A stretch of DNA of 52,660 nt from an uncultured Clostridia bacterium (GCA_944384895.1 CALWVB010000103.1:1-52660); one strand, 5' to 3'; numbered from the stretch's first letter, positions 35,408 to 44,907 are shown. Notes: a model not told the origin generated them from the sequence alone. Numbers and translations: made by a program.

Positions 35408-36202
35408 TTATTGAGTTTCTTTAGGCATACTGCGTTTTTTATTAAATATACCAATAAAAAATAAAATACCAATAGGAATAAGTATTATACTTATCCATTG
35501 TGAAGTAGATAAACCAAAGAATATTCCACGGATAGAATCATAACGGAAAAATTCCAAAACAAAACGTTCTATACCATAACCAATAAGATACATGCCAATA
35601 ATTTTCCCAGGTTTACGTTCATGGCGAGAATAAGTGAAAATTATAATAAAAAGTATAAGATTCAAAAAAGCTTCGCATAATTGTATTGGGAAAAATGATT
35701 GTCCTAAAGGAGCTACAGAATCCGGTTTAAAATATACACCGATTGGGGGTGGATATGGCATACCATAACAACATCCGGCACAAAAGCAGCCAATACGACC
35801 TATAGCATGAGCTAATGGAACTCCTGGGATCATATTTTCAATTAAATCAAGAAAATTTATTTTGAATTGTTTTGAATATATAAATACCCCAAGTATTCCG
35901 CCGATTGCTCCGCCATAAAATACAAATCCGCCAGTTAAAAGATTAAAAAAATCGCTGGTTGTAAATGAACCAGAGCTTATTTGATCAATTAAGCTGGGTA
36001 AAACAGTAATTATATATAAAAGCTTTGCTCCTACTACAGCTGTTATACCCACATAACAGCAGCAATAACCTATATCAGAGCGGGAAATTGATTTTTTATA
36101 ACGAAATTTTGTTATGATAAATATAGCAAGTGCACAGCCTAGTACAATTAATAAGCCGTACATTGGAATTTTTATACCAAATATATTTAAATATGGAAGC
36201 AT
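35408..36202 (-). CDS. lgt: Prolipoprotein diacylglyceryl transferase
   Basis: An integral membrane enzyme that attaches diacylglycerol to the lipobox Cys of prolipoproteins. About seven helices are predicted and the Lgt signature HAIGRIGCFCAGCCYGMPY is present, with the family C-terminal GIERFVLEFFR. I place the start at the ATG at 36202 (MLPYLNIFGIKIPMYG), preceded by AAAGGA; this gives 264 aa, the usual size. An upstream in-frame start at 36250 adds 16 residues that lack family resemblance. Confidence 0.92.
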   Translation of the reverse strand: MLPYLNIFGIKIPMYGLLIVLGCALAIFIITKFRYKKSISRSDIGYCCCYVGITAVVGAKLLYIITVLPSLIDQISSGSFTTSDFFNLLTGGFVFYGGAIGGILGVFIYSKQFKINFLDLIENMIPGVPLAHAIGRIGCFCAGCCYGMPYPPPIGVYFKPDSVAPLGQSFFPIQLCEAFLNLILFIIIFTYSRHERKPGKIIGMYLIGYGIERFVLEFFRYDSIRGIFFGLSTSQWISIILIPIGILFFIGIFNKKRSMPKETQ

Positions 36203-36241
36203 AGAAAAATAAATCCTTTTTGTGATTATTATAACAATAAA

Positions 36242-36271
36242 GGCGGACACGGCTTAACAGCACGATCCGCC
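36242..36271 (-). terminator. Terminator of the DUF4190-like gene
   Basis: GGCGGA (36242-36247) pairs with TCCGCC (36266-36271), with a further GTG/CAC pairing inside. On the minus strand the stem is followed by TTTATTGTT. It lies 27 bp after the stop of the minus-strand gene at 36298-36696. Confidence 0.6.
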
Positions 36272-36297
36272 CAAAAATTAAAGTGATAAGTAAAAAA

Positions 36298-36696
36298 TTA
36301 ATAAAGACTAGAAAGACCGCCAGCAACGCTGCTTACACATGCGATACATGCAATTGTGAATATAGCGCAAAGTGCTGTTGCGATTATGCTGAGAACAAGA
36401 CCTGCAGTAGCTATGCCGCTTGTGTTGCCTTGCTTTTTAGCCATAACGCCAAGGATAATACCAACGATACCACAAACTACACCAATAATGCCGAGAACAA
36501 CTGTTGCGCTTAACCACCAGAATACTACAGCAATAATACCAAGAACGAGGGAAGCGATAGCTAAACCTTTACCTGGTTGAGGAGCCTGTGGGCCTTGTGG
36601 GTATTGAGGATATTGTGGGCCTTGAGGGCCTTGCGGATACTGAGGGCCTTGTGGTCCTTGTGGTGGAACTTGATTGTTGAAATTAGGATCTTGCAT
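36298..36696 (-). CDS. DUF4190-like small membrane protein with Pro-Gln repeat
   Basis: A 132-aa protein. The N-terminal 40 residues are a low-complexity tract of QGPQ/QYPQGPQ units. Two or three transmembrane helices follow, with the DUF4190-type pattern GKGLAIASLVLGIIAVV and IGVVCGIVGIILGVMAKKQG. The final helix is rich in Ala, Ile and Cys. Similar small proteins are common in Bacillota and of unknown function. GGAGG ribosome site. The gene is upstream of lgt on the same strand but separated by a terminator. Confidence 0.85.
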   Translation of the reverse strand: MQDPNFNNQVPPQGPQGPQYPQGPQGPQYPQYPQGPQAPQPGKGLAIASLVLGIIAVVFWWLSATVVLGIIGVVCGIVGIILGVMAKKQGNTSGIATAGLVLSIIATALCAIFTIACIACVSSVAGGLSSLY

Positions 36697-37043
36697 TATA
36701 ATTTCCTCCTTACAATAAGTAACAAAAATAGAATTCTATTAATCATATGAGTAAGGACAATCATTCTATGATTAATATTAAAGACATTTTACACTATCGT
36801 TCATTATTTGTCAATATAATTTTAATATTTACGGCATATTTCTGCATAATAATGCATGAAAAATGTTTATTTATAAATATAAAATTTAAATTGACAGTGG
36901 AAAATCAGAATTTTTTGGTATATAATAAAAATAATATTATCTTTTTTGTAAAAAACAATTTATTATTGTTAAATATATAATACATTATATGATTATATTA
37001 AACGCAATAAATTACAAAAATAATATTTAATAGGAGGTCTAAT
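36697..37043. other. Divergent intergenic region, promoters expected
   Basis: This 347-bp AT-rich gap separates the minus-strand DUF4190-like gene from the plus-strand phosphofructokinase gene and must hold promoters for both. TTGACA occurs at 36891-36896 and TATAAT at 36921-36926, but the 24-bp spacing is too long for a normal pair. A 77-codon frame inside is Asn/Ile/Phe-rich noise. No repeat or structured RNA is evident. Confidence 0.4.
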
Positions 37044-38120
37044 ATGAAACGTAGAATCGGTATATTAACAAGCGGTGGAGACTGTCCAGGTTTAAATGCG
37101 GCTATAAGGGGAGTTGCCCGTGCGTCCTATGAAATGTTTGATGCAGAATTTATTGGTATTTCAGATGGTTATAGAGGCCTTATACAAGGTGAATACAGAG
37201 AAATGCATAAAGAAGATTTTTCCGGTATATTAACCCTTGGCGGCACAATATTAGGAACTTCACGCCAACCTTATAGAAATATGAGGGTTATTGAAGCTGA
37301 TAATATTGATAAAGTTGCAGCTATGAAAGAAAATTATAAAAAAATGAAACTGGATTGCCTTGTAACATTAGGCGGTAATGGTACTCATAAAACAGCTAAT
37401 CTGCTTGCAGAAGAAGGATTAAACGTAATAGGTCTTCCTAAGACTATTGATAATGATATATGGGCGACAGACGTAACGTTTGGCTTTCATACTGCTGTTG
37501 ATATTGCTACAGAAGTTATAGATAGAATTCATACAACAGCTAACAGCCATGGCAGGGTTATGGTTATAGAAATAATGGGTAATAAAGCCGGCTGGCTTAC
37601 ATTGTATTCAGGTATAGCAGGCGGAGCAGATGTAATATTATTGCCGGAAATCCCATATAGTCTTGATAAAGTAGTATCAGCGGTAGAAAAACGAGCTAAG
37701 AAAAAGAAACGTTCATTTGCTATTATAGCAGTAGCTGAAGGATCTATGACAAAAGAAGAATCTAATATGAAAGGCAAAGAACGTGCAGCACTTAGAGCAA
37801 AAGATAAATATCAGTCTATATCATACCGGCTTGCAGATCAAATACAAAATGAAACAGGATTTGAATCAAGAGTTGTTGTCCCGGGACATTTCCAAAGAGG
37901 CGGCAGCCCATCGCCATATGATCGTGTGCTTGCTACCAGATTTGGGGTTTATGCAGCAAGGCTTATAAAAAATGAACAATATGGAACAACTGTAGCTATG
38001 AAAGGCGATACAGTAACTCATAATCCTCTTTCAGAAGTTGCAGGTAAAACAAAATTTGTACCAAAAGATTGTCAGATGGTTGAAGATGCAAAAGATATAG
38101 GCATAGCATTCGGCAATTAA
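37044..38120 (+). CDS. pfkA: 6-phosphofructokinase (donor uncertain)
   Basis: A 358-aa phosphofructokinase of glycolysis. It begins RIGILTSGGDCPGLNAAIRG; the catalytic region PKTIDNDIWATDVTFGFHTA, IEIMGNKAGWLTLYSG and PGHFQRGGSPSPYDR are all present. In the donor site the usual GGDG is GGNG (LVTLGGNGTHKTANLL), and Lys precedes TIDND where classical ATP enzymes have Gly. This resembles the group III enzymes, in which both ATP and pyrophosphate users exist, so the phosphoryl donor cannot be assigned. AGGAGG ribosome site. Confidence 0.92.
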   Translation: MKRRIGILTSGGDCPGLNAAIRGVARASYEMFDAEFIGISDGYRGLIQGEYREMHKEDFSGILTLGGTILGTSRQPYRNMRVIEADNIDKVAAMKENYKKMKLDCLVTLGGNGTHKTANLLAEEGLNVIGLPKTIDNDIWATDVTFGFHTAVDIATEVIDRIHTTANSHGRVMVIEIMGNKAGWLTLYSGIAGGADVILLPEIPYSLDKVVSAVEKRAKKKKRSFAIIAVAEGSMTKEESNMKGKERAALRAKDKYQSISYRLADQIQNETGFESRVVVPGHFQRGGSPSPYDRVLATRFGVYAARLIKNEQYGTTVAMKGDTVTHNPLSEVAGKTKFVPKDCQMVEDAKDIGIAFGN

Positions 38121-38171
38121 ATAAATTTATTATAATACTAATGCTTATATTTGGAAGGCGTGTTGTGTAAA

Positions 38172-38954
38172 ATGGCATTATATGAACCGATAATAAAAAG
38201 ATGTTCGGTAAGATCATATTCAGATAAAATACCAAGTAATGTAGTAATAGATGCAATAAGAGAAAAAATAGGTAGGCTTAAACCTCTTGATAATACTATA
38301 CGGATAAAATTAGCCGTTGTAAATGCAGCTGAAATGGCTGAATTGACAGGCACTAAGAAAATATCACAAGCTCCGTATTATATAGTAGCTTATTCAGAAA
38401 ATAAAGGTATGGCATATCAGAATATAGGATTCTTGCTTGAACAATTGGTATTAAATATGTCAGCTATGGGATTAGGGGTATGTTATCTTGGAGGGTTATC
38501 TGTTAAAAATACCCCTCCAGGATTTATATATATAATAACTCTTGCATTTGGTATACCTAAAGGATCATTAAGACAAGGTATATCAGAATTTAAAAGACGT
38601 CCGTTAGAATCTCTATGCAGAGGGGAACAGCCGGATGAGACAGTTTCTCAAATAATTATGGCGGCAAGGCTTGCTCCGTCAGCTATGAATCTTCAGCCAT
38701 GCAGATACCAGATTGAAGGACATAAAATACATATATTTAGAGGAAGTCCGCCGTTGGCAATAAAAAAATTTGTAAAACTTCAGCAAATAGATTGCGGTAT
38801 TGCTATGGCGCATATTATGGAACAGGCAAAATTTATGGGCATACACGGTAAATTCTGCAAAATGGATAATATAAAAACTGGCGGAACATATGAAATGAGC
38901 GTAATATTAGATTCAGAAAATAATGAAGATAAATCTGAGAATGTAGAATTTTAA
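38172..38954 (+). CDS. Nitroreductase-family protein (TM1586-like)
   Basis: A protein of about 260 aa with two nitroreductase-like halves: MALYEPIIKRCSVRSYSDK at the N-terminus for FMN contact, FLLEQLVLNMSAMGLGVCYLGG in the middle, then a second AARLAPSAMNLQPCRYQ segment as in the putative TM nitroreductase family. Likely FMN-dependent, substrate unknown. The start is uncertain: ATG at 38172 fits homologous N-termini, while GGAAGG at 38152 would better serve TTG at 38163. It follows pfkA by about 50 bp and may share its transcript. Confidence 0.8.
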   Translation: MALYEPIIKRCSVRSYSDKIPSNVVIDAIREKIGRLKPLDNTIRIKLAVVNAAEMAELTGTKKISQAPYYIVAYSENKGMAYQNIGFLLEQLVLNMSAMGLGVCYLGGLSVKNTPPGFIYIITLAFGIPKGSLRQGISEFKRRPLESLCRGEQPDETVSQIIMAARLAPSAMNLQPCRYQIEGHKIHIFRGSPPLAIKKFVKLQQIDCGIAMAHIMEQAKFMGIHGKFCKMDNIKTGGTYEMSVILDSENNEDKSENVEF

Positions 38955-39015
38955 TATTTTATATAAAAATTATTTTATAAACCAAAATATAATTATTTAT
39001 TTCTCTCAGTTTCTA

Positions 39016-39044
39016 TTGTAAAATGAATTTATTATTGTTATAAT
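39016..39044 (+). promoter_or_regulatory. Predicted promoter of the GH43 gene
   Basis: TTGTAA (39016-39021), 17 bp, TATAAT (39039-39044). The transcript would begin near 39051, giving a leader of about 54 nt. Confidence 0.55.
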
Positions 39045-39058
39045 TTGCTATATCATAA

Positions 39059-39080
39059 GTAAATTATAATAATAATTTAC
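39059..39080. promoter_or_regulatory. Palindromic operator candidate upstream of the GH43 gene
   Basis: GTAAATTAT-AATA-ATAATTTAC is a perfect 9-bp inverted repeat with a 4-base centre. It lies about 10 bases after the predicted transcription start and 24 bases before the GH43 start codon. It is a good position for a repressor site or a leader hairpin, but AT-rich palindromes are common in this genome. It does not resemble the CpG-centred palindrome at 6760. Confidence 0.4.
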
Positions 39081-39104
39081 AATAAAGAAAGGGAGGAATA
39101 TAAA

Positions 39105-42100
39105 ATGAGATTGACCAAAAAGCTAATGGCGATAATGTTATCCATTGCAATGATTTTGTCAGTATGCATTATACCAGCAGCCGCACAAAATGATGAAGGG
39201 CTTTTAATCTTCTATAATTTTGCGGATGGGGCTGAAGATGCTTCAGGCAATGGAAACGATGGTACGTTAAGCGATGTCACCATAACAGACGATGAGATAT
39301 TTGGCAAAGCAGGCGAATTTAATGGTTCAAGCAGAGTGGTAATGCCGGTTGAACCGTTTACAGCTTTAAATGATTATTCATTTGAAGCATGGATTAATCC
39401 ATCAACGCTTGAAACATGGTCAACCCTTTGGTCATTAGCAAGTGATCAAAAAAATTATATGAATTATACTATTACGTCAAACGCCTCTGGAGTAAAGGGC
39501 GGCGTATCATATAGTATGGAAATTAATGATAGTGAAAATAGAATAAGCGCTAAAAACGGCGTATCGCCAACTGTAAATACATGGAATCATATAGCGTTTA
39601 CTCAAGAGGGCAATATTGGGCGCTTATATTTAAATGGACAGCTTGTTGCTGAATCTAATAATGATATAAGCTTACATAAAGCTGAATTAGTAAATAAAAT
39701 GGCTACGCTTGCATCACTTGATGGAACAAATGCATATCTTGGAACGGGTACAGTATGGGGAGATCCAGGATTTAAAGGCAGGATAGCTGAATTTAAAGTT
39801 TATAATAAAACATTATCCAGTGATGATATCGCTGCTGAATATGCATCAATTCAGGACCAGATACAGCTTGTTGCAGATAAAGAAGCTGTTGCAGATGCAA
39901 AAGATAAGCTTACAATAACAGATTTTACTAACCAGGATATTGATTTGCCTAGTGAAATAGGTGAAAATGTTTCTATATCATGGGAAAGCAATAATACAGA
40001 TATTATTACAAATGACGGTAAAGTAACACGTCCTGTTGGAGCTGATACAGAGGTTACTTTAACAGCTACTCTTACAAAAGGCAATGCAAGCGATACAAAA
40101 GAATTTATAGTAACTGTACAGCGTGCAGCTGTAACTGATGAAGATATCGTTGCATTGGATAAACAAGCCCTTGATTTAGGAGATATTTCTAAAATTAGAG
40201 GGGATATTGAGCTTCCAGCTTTAGGTTATGAAGGTTCAACAATAACATGGGTTTCATCCCGTCCGGACGTTATATCAGCATATGGCATTTATACTGAAAT
40301 AGAAGACCAAGCGGAAGATATAACTGTTATTCTTACAGCAACCATTACAAAAGGCTCTGTTAGCGATACAAAAGAATTTACAGCTATAGTTCCAGCATTT
40401 TCAAACGAACCATATGCATATCTTATGGCACATTTCCCAAATGTAAGCCCATTCCCGACATCCTTCTCAGTTTCATTGGATGGACAAACATTTACTAAAA
40501 TTAATCCAAGCGAACCGCAGCTTGAATCAACTGTTGGCAATGGTATGACCCGCGACCCGTTTATATTCAGGGGACAGGACGGCGTATTCCATATTATAGC
40601 TACAGACGGTTGGACATCAAGGGATATATTTGTAGCTGATTCTACAGATTTAGTAAATTGGACAAATCATAGAATACTCAATGTAAATGGTGATTTAGCT
40701 GAAAGAGGAGTTGATCTTGGCGGACATGCATGGGCTCCTGAATGCAGTTATGATCCAGAAGTAGGAAAATATCTTATTTATTGGTCAGCATCAACAAATG
40801 AATCTCTTGATCCTGACGGACCGGGACAAAAAGGCCAGGGACAATATCATAAGACATATGCTGTATATACAGAAGATTTTGTAACATTTGAAAAACCGTT
40901 TATTTTAATAGATCCTGGATTTGATATCATCGATCCGACTATGGTACAGTATGAAGGAAGATGGTATACAGTATTAAAAGATGAACGAAATAATTCTTCA
41001 TCAGTACCAACAGGTAAAAAGCTTATCTGGGGTGAAGCTGATCATCTTTCAGGACCATGGACTATTCATACTGAATTAGCTATTTCTGAGGACAGCAGAA
41101 ATAAAGAAGGCCCGACAATTTATAAAGATATTCACAGCGACGGATATTTCCTTGCATGGGACTATTTTTCCAATAGCGCTATGGGTGTTGCATATTCTAA
41201 AACGCCTAATATAGGTACATCATGGAAAATAGTTGATTCCAGCATAGCAAATGATGTACGCCATCCTTCAGTAATCACTATTACAGAAGAAGAATATTAC
41301 AGAGTACTTGATGCATTTGGTGCGGATTCAGGTGAAATAGAAATACCGGATACAATTGAAGAGCCTAAAGCTGAACCAATTTTGCATTATTCTTTTGAAA
41401 AAGATACAATTGAAGGAAATATTGTTAAAGATATATCCGGAAATGGTAATGATGGAACGCTTTATGGTTCTCCGTCATTTGAAGAAGACCCATTAAATCC
41501 AGACGGACAATCAATAAGACTGAATAATGATAATATTACATCCCAGTCAGGCAATGGGCAATATGTATCAATGCCGTCTCAATTGCTTGCAAATATTAAT
41601 GATGTAACAATTTCAGGATGGATTTATTGTATAGCAGGTTCTGCTACAGGCAATACAAACCAGGGACGATTCTTTGATTTTGGTACTGGTCCAAGCAGTT
41701 CTGGCAAATATTATTTCTATTATTCAACTCAATATGACAGCAGTTCTCCAAGAGTTGGTATTACTATGAACAGTAATGCCGGTGAAACTACTGTTATGGC
41801 TCCAAACCGTGATGTAGGAAATTGGCATCATATCGCAGTTGTACTTGACGGAACTGATATGATACTTTATTATGACGGCGTTGAATACAGAAGAAATAGT
41901 AACTTAGCAACAAAACCGTTTATGCTGGAATATACAGCTGCATTCCTGGGACGTTCTATGTGGGGACCTGATAAACTGTATAATGGACGTATTGACGATT
42001 TCAGAGTATATAACAGAGCGGTTTCAGCTGAGGAAATATCAAATATATATCAAGGTAAAACTGATGATGAGCTTGCAAAATTAAATACAGATTTAGCTTT

Positions 42101-42947
42101 ACTTGATTTAGGAGATCTTTCAGCAGTTACAGATGATATTTCTCTTCCAACAACTTTAAAATATGGCTCAACTATCGAATGGTTATCAGATAAACCTGAA
42201 TATATCGATAATACAGGTAAGGTAACCCGTCCGGCATATGAAACAGGTAAAGTTCCTGTAACCCTTACGGCTATAGTTACAAATGGCGATAGCAGCCAGA
42301 CAATAACATTCAATGCTATTGTATTGCCGAGAGATAAGATGGTTGAAGGTATAAATATAGAAGCGCCTGAAAAAGCCGGACAAAATAATTTGTTTGAAAT
42401 TAAAGTAACTACAACATCTTTTGATGTCGATGATATCCGTGTTACAAGCGAATATGGATTGGATATTGGCAGACAGATTATAGATACTCAAATAAATATG
42501 GATAATACTGTTACATGGACAATTGGCCTTAGTATTGGTACAAAGGGTAATCGTGAATTAACAGTAACAACATTTGCATCAGGCCAGGTTAAAGATAAAG
42601 CAACATTTAATATTGCTATAGTTAATCCATGGGAAGTTAATCCTCCAGAGGTTGAACCGGAAGTTTATGAAGCAGGTATAGTTGAAAATCTTGCAGCTGT
42701 AAATCAGCCGTTTACTGTGGTTATTAAAACAAGCCTTAGCGTACAGGATATTCAGTTATATAATGAGTATGGTGATACAATAGGCCAGCTTAGCAAAGAA
42801 TATTCCGATCAAGATGGAGTACGTACATGGACAATAAAAGCTGCCTTTGGTACAAAAGGTAACCGTACTTTAAGATTTAAAGCTATGTGTGATGGAGGAA
42901 CTATACTTGACGCGGGCTCTGATAGAATTACAATTATAAAAATGTGA
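39105..42947 (+). CDS. Secreted multidomain GH43 glycosidase
   Basis: A 1280-aa secreted enzyme. Signal peptide about 1-27 (cleavage near AAA-Q). LamG domain about 35-255. Two Ig-like domains about 260-440, with ISWESNNTDIITNDGKV and ITWVSSRPDVISAYG. The GH43 five-bladed propeller spans about 445-750. The catalytic base is D484 (MTRDPFIF) and the acid is E668 (KEGPTIYK); GGHAWAPECSYDP and DIIDPTMVQYEGRWY are also typical. A second LamG domain (about 770-1040), another Ig-like domain (about 1045-1120) and two EYGxxIG repeat modules (near 1116 and 1221) follow. Arabinan or arabinoxylan is the likely substrate given the GH51 protein elsewhere in the window. GGGAGG ribosome site. Confidence 0.9.
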   Translation: MRLTKKLMAIMLSIAMILSVCIIPAAAQNDEGLLIFYNFADGAEDASGNGNDGTLSDVTITDDEIFGKAGEFNGSSRVVMPVEPFTALNDYSFEAWINPSTLETWSTLWSLASDQKNYMNYTITSNASGVKGGVSYSMEINDSENRISAKNGVSPTVNTWNHIAFTQEGNIGRLYLNGQLVAESNNDISLHKAELVNKMATLASLDGTNAYLGTGTVWGDPGFKGRIAEFKVYNKTLSSDDIAAEYASIQDQIQLVADKEAVADAKDKLTITDFTNQDIDLPSEIGENVSISWESNNTDIITNDGKVTRPVGADTEVTLTATLTKGNASDTKEFIVTVQRAAVTDEDIVALDKQALDLGDISKIRGDIELPALGYEGSTITWVSSRPDVISAYGIYTEIEDQAEDITVILTATITKGSVSDTKEFTAIVPAFSNEPYAYLMAHFPNVSPFPTSFSVSLDGQTFTKINPSEPQLESTVGNGMTRDPFIFRGQDGVFHIIATDGWTSRDIFVADSTDLVNWTNHRILNVNGDLAERGVDLGGHAWAPECSYDPEVGKYLIYWSASTNESLDPDGPGQKGQGQYHKTYAVYTEDFVTFEKPFILIDPGFDIIDPTMVQYEGRWYTVLKDERNNSSSVPTGKKLIWGEADHLSGPWTIHTELAISEDSRNKEGPTIYKDIHSDGYFLAWDYFSNSAMGVAYSKTPNIGTSWKIVDSSIANDVRHPSVITITEEEYYRVLDAFGADSGEIEIPDTIEEPKAEPILHYSFEKDTIEGNIVKDISGNGNDGTLYGSPSFEEDPLNPDGQSIRLNNDNITSQSGNGQYVSMPSQLLANINDVTISGWIYCIAGSATGNTNQGRFFDFGTGPSSSGKYYFYYSTQYDSSSPRVGITMNSNAGETTVMAPNRDVGNWHHIAVVLDGTDMILYYDGVEYRRNSNLATKPFMLEYTAAFLGRSMWGPDKLYNGRIDDFRVYNRAVSAEEISNIYQGKTDDELAKLNTDLALLDLGDLSAVTDDISLPTTLKYGSTIEWLSDKPEYIDNTGKVTRPAYETGKVPVTLTAIVTNGDSSQTITFNAIVLPRDKMVEGINIEAPEKAGQNNLFEIKVTTTSFDVDDIRVTSEYGLDIGRQIIDTQINMDNTVTWTIGLSIGTKGNRELTVTTFASGQVKDKATFNIAIVNPWEVNPPEVEPEVYEAGIVENLAAVNQPFTVVIKTSLSVQDIQLYNEYGDTIGQLSKEYSDQDGVRTWTIKAAFGTKGNRTLRFKAMCDGGTILDAGSDRITIIKM

Positions 42948-43020
42948 TAAACATTTGAAAATATTTTAATTTATTTTTGCTTTTTAAAATATTTTAAAAA
43001 ATATTATAATTTGACAAAAA

Positions 43021-43060
43021 AATACCGTATAGGAAATAATTTTCCTATACGGTATTTTTT
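43021..43060 (+). terminator. Terminator of the GH43 gene
   Basis: A 16-bp perfect stem AATACCGTATAGGAAA (43021-43036) pairs with 43041-43056 over a 4-base loop and is followed by a T run. It lies about 75 bp after the GH43 stop. Confidence 0.9.
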
Positions 43061-43220
43061 GTTGGACATGTTTATGTTATAATATCTTTTATATGCGGGG
43101 AAAATTATCTTATAAGTTTGATTTTTTATATTGATAAATAGTTGAATATTATAAATTATACTCTCTATTATCAAAGAATAACATAATTATTCGATTTTAT
43201 CAAAGAGAGGTATTGTATTA

Positions 43221-43967
43221 ATGACCTGGTCTCATGAAAGTACACATTCGAATGATAATGAAAAAACTAAACGATGGAAAAAAATAGTTGGAATAATAAT
43301 AGTTCTGGCATTTATCGCATTTACTGTTGTAATATTTTTTTGTATAGGTAAGCCGTTAATGCAATTTGTATCAGAACCATCAAAATTTCGGTTATGGGTA
43401 GATCAGCATGGCATATGGAGCAGATTAGCGTTTATAGGCATGATCGCCTTTCAAATTATTATAGCAATAATACCAGGAGAACCGTTTGAAATAGGAGCCG
43501 GTTATGCATTCGGCATATGGGAAGGCACGCTTTTATGCTTAGTGGGTTCTGTTATAGGAAGCGCTATTGTATATTTATTTGTACGTTATTGCGGTATAAA
43601 AGCTATAGAATTATTCTTTCCAAGAGAAAAAATAATGTCATTAAAATTTCTTCAAAATACAAAAAAATTAAATTTAATAGCTTTTATTATATTTTTGATA
43701 CCAGGTACTCCAAAAGATATTTTAACTTATTTTATTGGGCTTACGCCTATGAAATTATCAGTATGGCTGCTTATAACGGCAACTGCACGTATTCCTTCTG
43801 TTATAACTTCAACTATCGGCGGGGACGCTTTAGGGATGGAAAATTATAAATTTGCTATTATTGTGTTTATAATTACAGCCGTTATTAGTATTGCAGGTAT
43901 ATTAATATATAGATATATACAAAAAAGGCTTGATAAAAAGCATAGTGAAACCAATAATATTGAATAA
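43221..43967 (+). CDS. TVP38/TMEM64 (VTT-domain) membrane protein
   Basis: A 248-aa membrane protein with five to six helices and the VTT/DedA-like core. IAFQIIIAIIPGEPFEIGAGYAFG is split over helices 2-3; SVIGSAIVYLFVRYCG and FLIPGTPKDILTYFIGLTP are the conserved reentrant motifs. Relatives are linked to lipid scrambling or export, function not settled. AGAGAGG ribosome site. A terminator follows directly. Confidence 0.88.
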   Translation: MTWSHESTHSNDNEKTKRWKKIVGIIIVLAFIAFTVVIFFCIGKPLMQFVSEPSKFRLWVDQHGIWSRLAFIGMIAFQIIIAIIPGEPFEIGAGYAFGIWEGTLLCLVGSVIGSAIVYLFVRYCGIKAIELFFPREKIMSLKFLQNTKKLNLIAFIIFLIPGTPKDILTYFIGLTPMKLSVWLLITATARIPSVITSTIGGDALGMENYKFAIIVFIITAVISIAGILIYRYIQKRLDKKHSETNNIE

Positions 43968-43975
43968 AAAAATAA

Positions 43976-44015
43976 AACCACTGTTGATTATAATAAAATA
44001 TAATCAGCAGTGGTT
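43976..44015. terminator. Bidirectional terminator after the VTT-domain gene
   Basis: AACCACTG extended by TTGATTATA pairs with TATAATCAG-CAGTGGTT with one wobble pair, followed by ATTTCTTT. On the minus strand the stem is followed by TTATTTTTTTATT, so it also serves the convergent YbjQ-like gene. Confidence 0.85.
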
Positions 44016-44037
44016 ATTTCTTTAAAAATATACAGAT

Positions 44038-44358
44038 TTATTCATATCTAACAGCAGTGCCGCATGCGGTAACCATTAACATGCCATTATTTGAACCTAA
44101 AACTTCATAATCAACATCAACGCCCACTATAGCGTTAGCTCCCATTTGATATGCGCGTTGTTCCATTTCTGAAAGTGCGCTTTGTCTTGCTTTTATTAAT
44201 TCATCTTCATATGTATTGGAACGGCCGCCAAAGAAATTGGATAAACCAGCAGAAAAATCTTTGACAAAATTTACGCCTGATATAGTTTCACCAAAAACTA
44301 CACCAAAATATTCTACAATTTTTCTGCCTTCAATAGATGGAGTGGTTGTTATTATCAT
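44038..44358 (-). CDS. YbjQ/UPF0145-family protein
   Basis: A 106-aa member of the YbjQ (UPF0145) family: [24 protein letters not shown] at the N-terminus, [29 protein letters not shown] and a C-terminal [11 protein letters not shown]. The family forms pentamers and is sometimes called heavy-metal-binding, without firm function. It follows the DtxR-type gene by about 25 bp on the same strand, so it may be iron-regulated together with it. Confidence 0.9.
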   Translation of the reverse strand: MIITTTPSIEGRKIVEYFGVVFGETISGVNFVKDFSAGLSNFFGGRSNTYEDELIKARQSALSEMEQRAYQMGANAIVGVDVDYEVLGSNNGMLMVTACGTAVRYE

Positions 44359-44383
44359 ATAAAATACCTCGCTTAAATATTAA

Positions 44384-44755
44384 TCATAATAATTTGTCAT
44401 GAGCATATTGTTTTATTTTTTCAAATGACTGTGCGCTTATAACGTGTTCAATTCTACAAGCGTCATTAGTTGCGGTATCTTCATCAACACCTAATGCAAT
44501 AAGACATTTTGTTAATAGTTTATGCCTTTCATACATACGTGATGCAATTTCCTGACCTTTTTCAGTAAGTATTATATAACCTTTACCGTCAATATCAATA
44601 TAATTTTCTTTTTTTAATAAATTTACAGCCCTGCTTATACTGGGTTTTGAATATCCAAGTTCATTTACAATATCTATTGAACGGACTTGTGTATTACGCT
44701 GGCTTAAAACTAATATAGTTTCAAGATACATTTCGCCAGATTCCTGCATTCTCAT
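44384..44755 (-). CDS. DtxR/MntR-family metal-dependent repressor
   Basis: A 123-aa metalloregulator. The N-terminal winged helix (ETILVLSQRNTQVRSIDIVNELGYSKPSISRAVNLL) is followed by a dimerisation domain with metal-ligand candidates (ERHKLLTKCLIALGVDEDTATNDACRIEHVIS). No SH3-like third domain, so it is the short MntR-like type. The ATG at 44755 has a GGGAGG ribosome site; an upstream in-frame start at 44788 does not. It is divergent from the feo operon, whose promoter region carries four dyads with the core of the DtxR box, so Fe(II)-dependent repression of feo is the likely role. Confidence 0.9.
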   Translation of the reverse strand: MRMQESGEMYLETILVLSQRNTQVRSIDIVNELGYSKPSISRAVNLLKKENYIDIDGKGYIILTEKGQEIASRMYERHKLLTKCLIALGVDEDTATNDACRIEHVISAQSFEKIKQYAHDKLL

Positions 44756-44878
44756 AAAAATAAGCCTCCCAAAAGAAATAAAAGCCATATTTAATAGTAA
44801 TTATATTGTACCATATGCTTTTATACTATGCAAGTTTTGTACATATCATACGATAAAATTAAAATAGTAAAAATAGGC

Positions 44879-44907
44879 TTGACATTTTTAGTTAGCAGGT
44901 GTAAACT
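44879..44907 (+). promoter_or_regulatory. Predicted feo operon promoter
   Basis: TTGACA (44879-44884), 17 bp, TAAACT (44902-44907). The first GTTAG-N6-TAAAC dyad (44891-44906) overlaps the spacer and the -10, an ideal site for repression. Confidence 0.65.

Noticed and set aside
36891-36926. TTGACA and TATAAT before pfkA as one promoter
   Set aside because: The spacing of 24 bp is too long; the -10 may be real with a poorer -35, but I could not decide.
36747-36980. Plus-strand frame of 77 codons before pfkA
   Set aside because: Composition is Asn/Ile/Phe noise of AT-rich DNA, with no ribosome site and no family resemblance.
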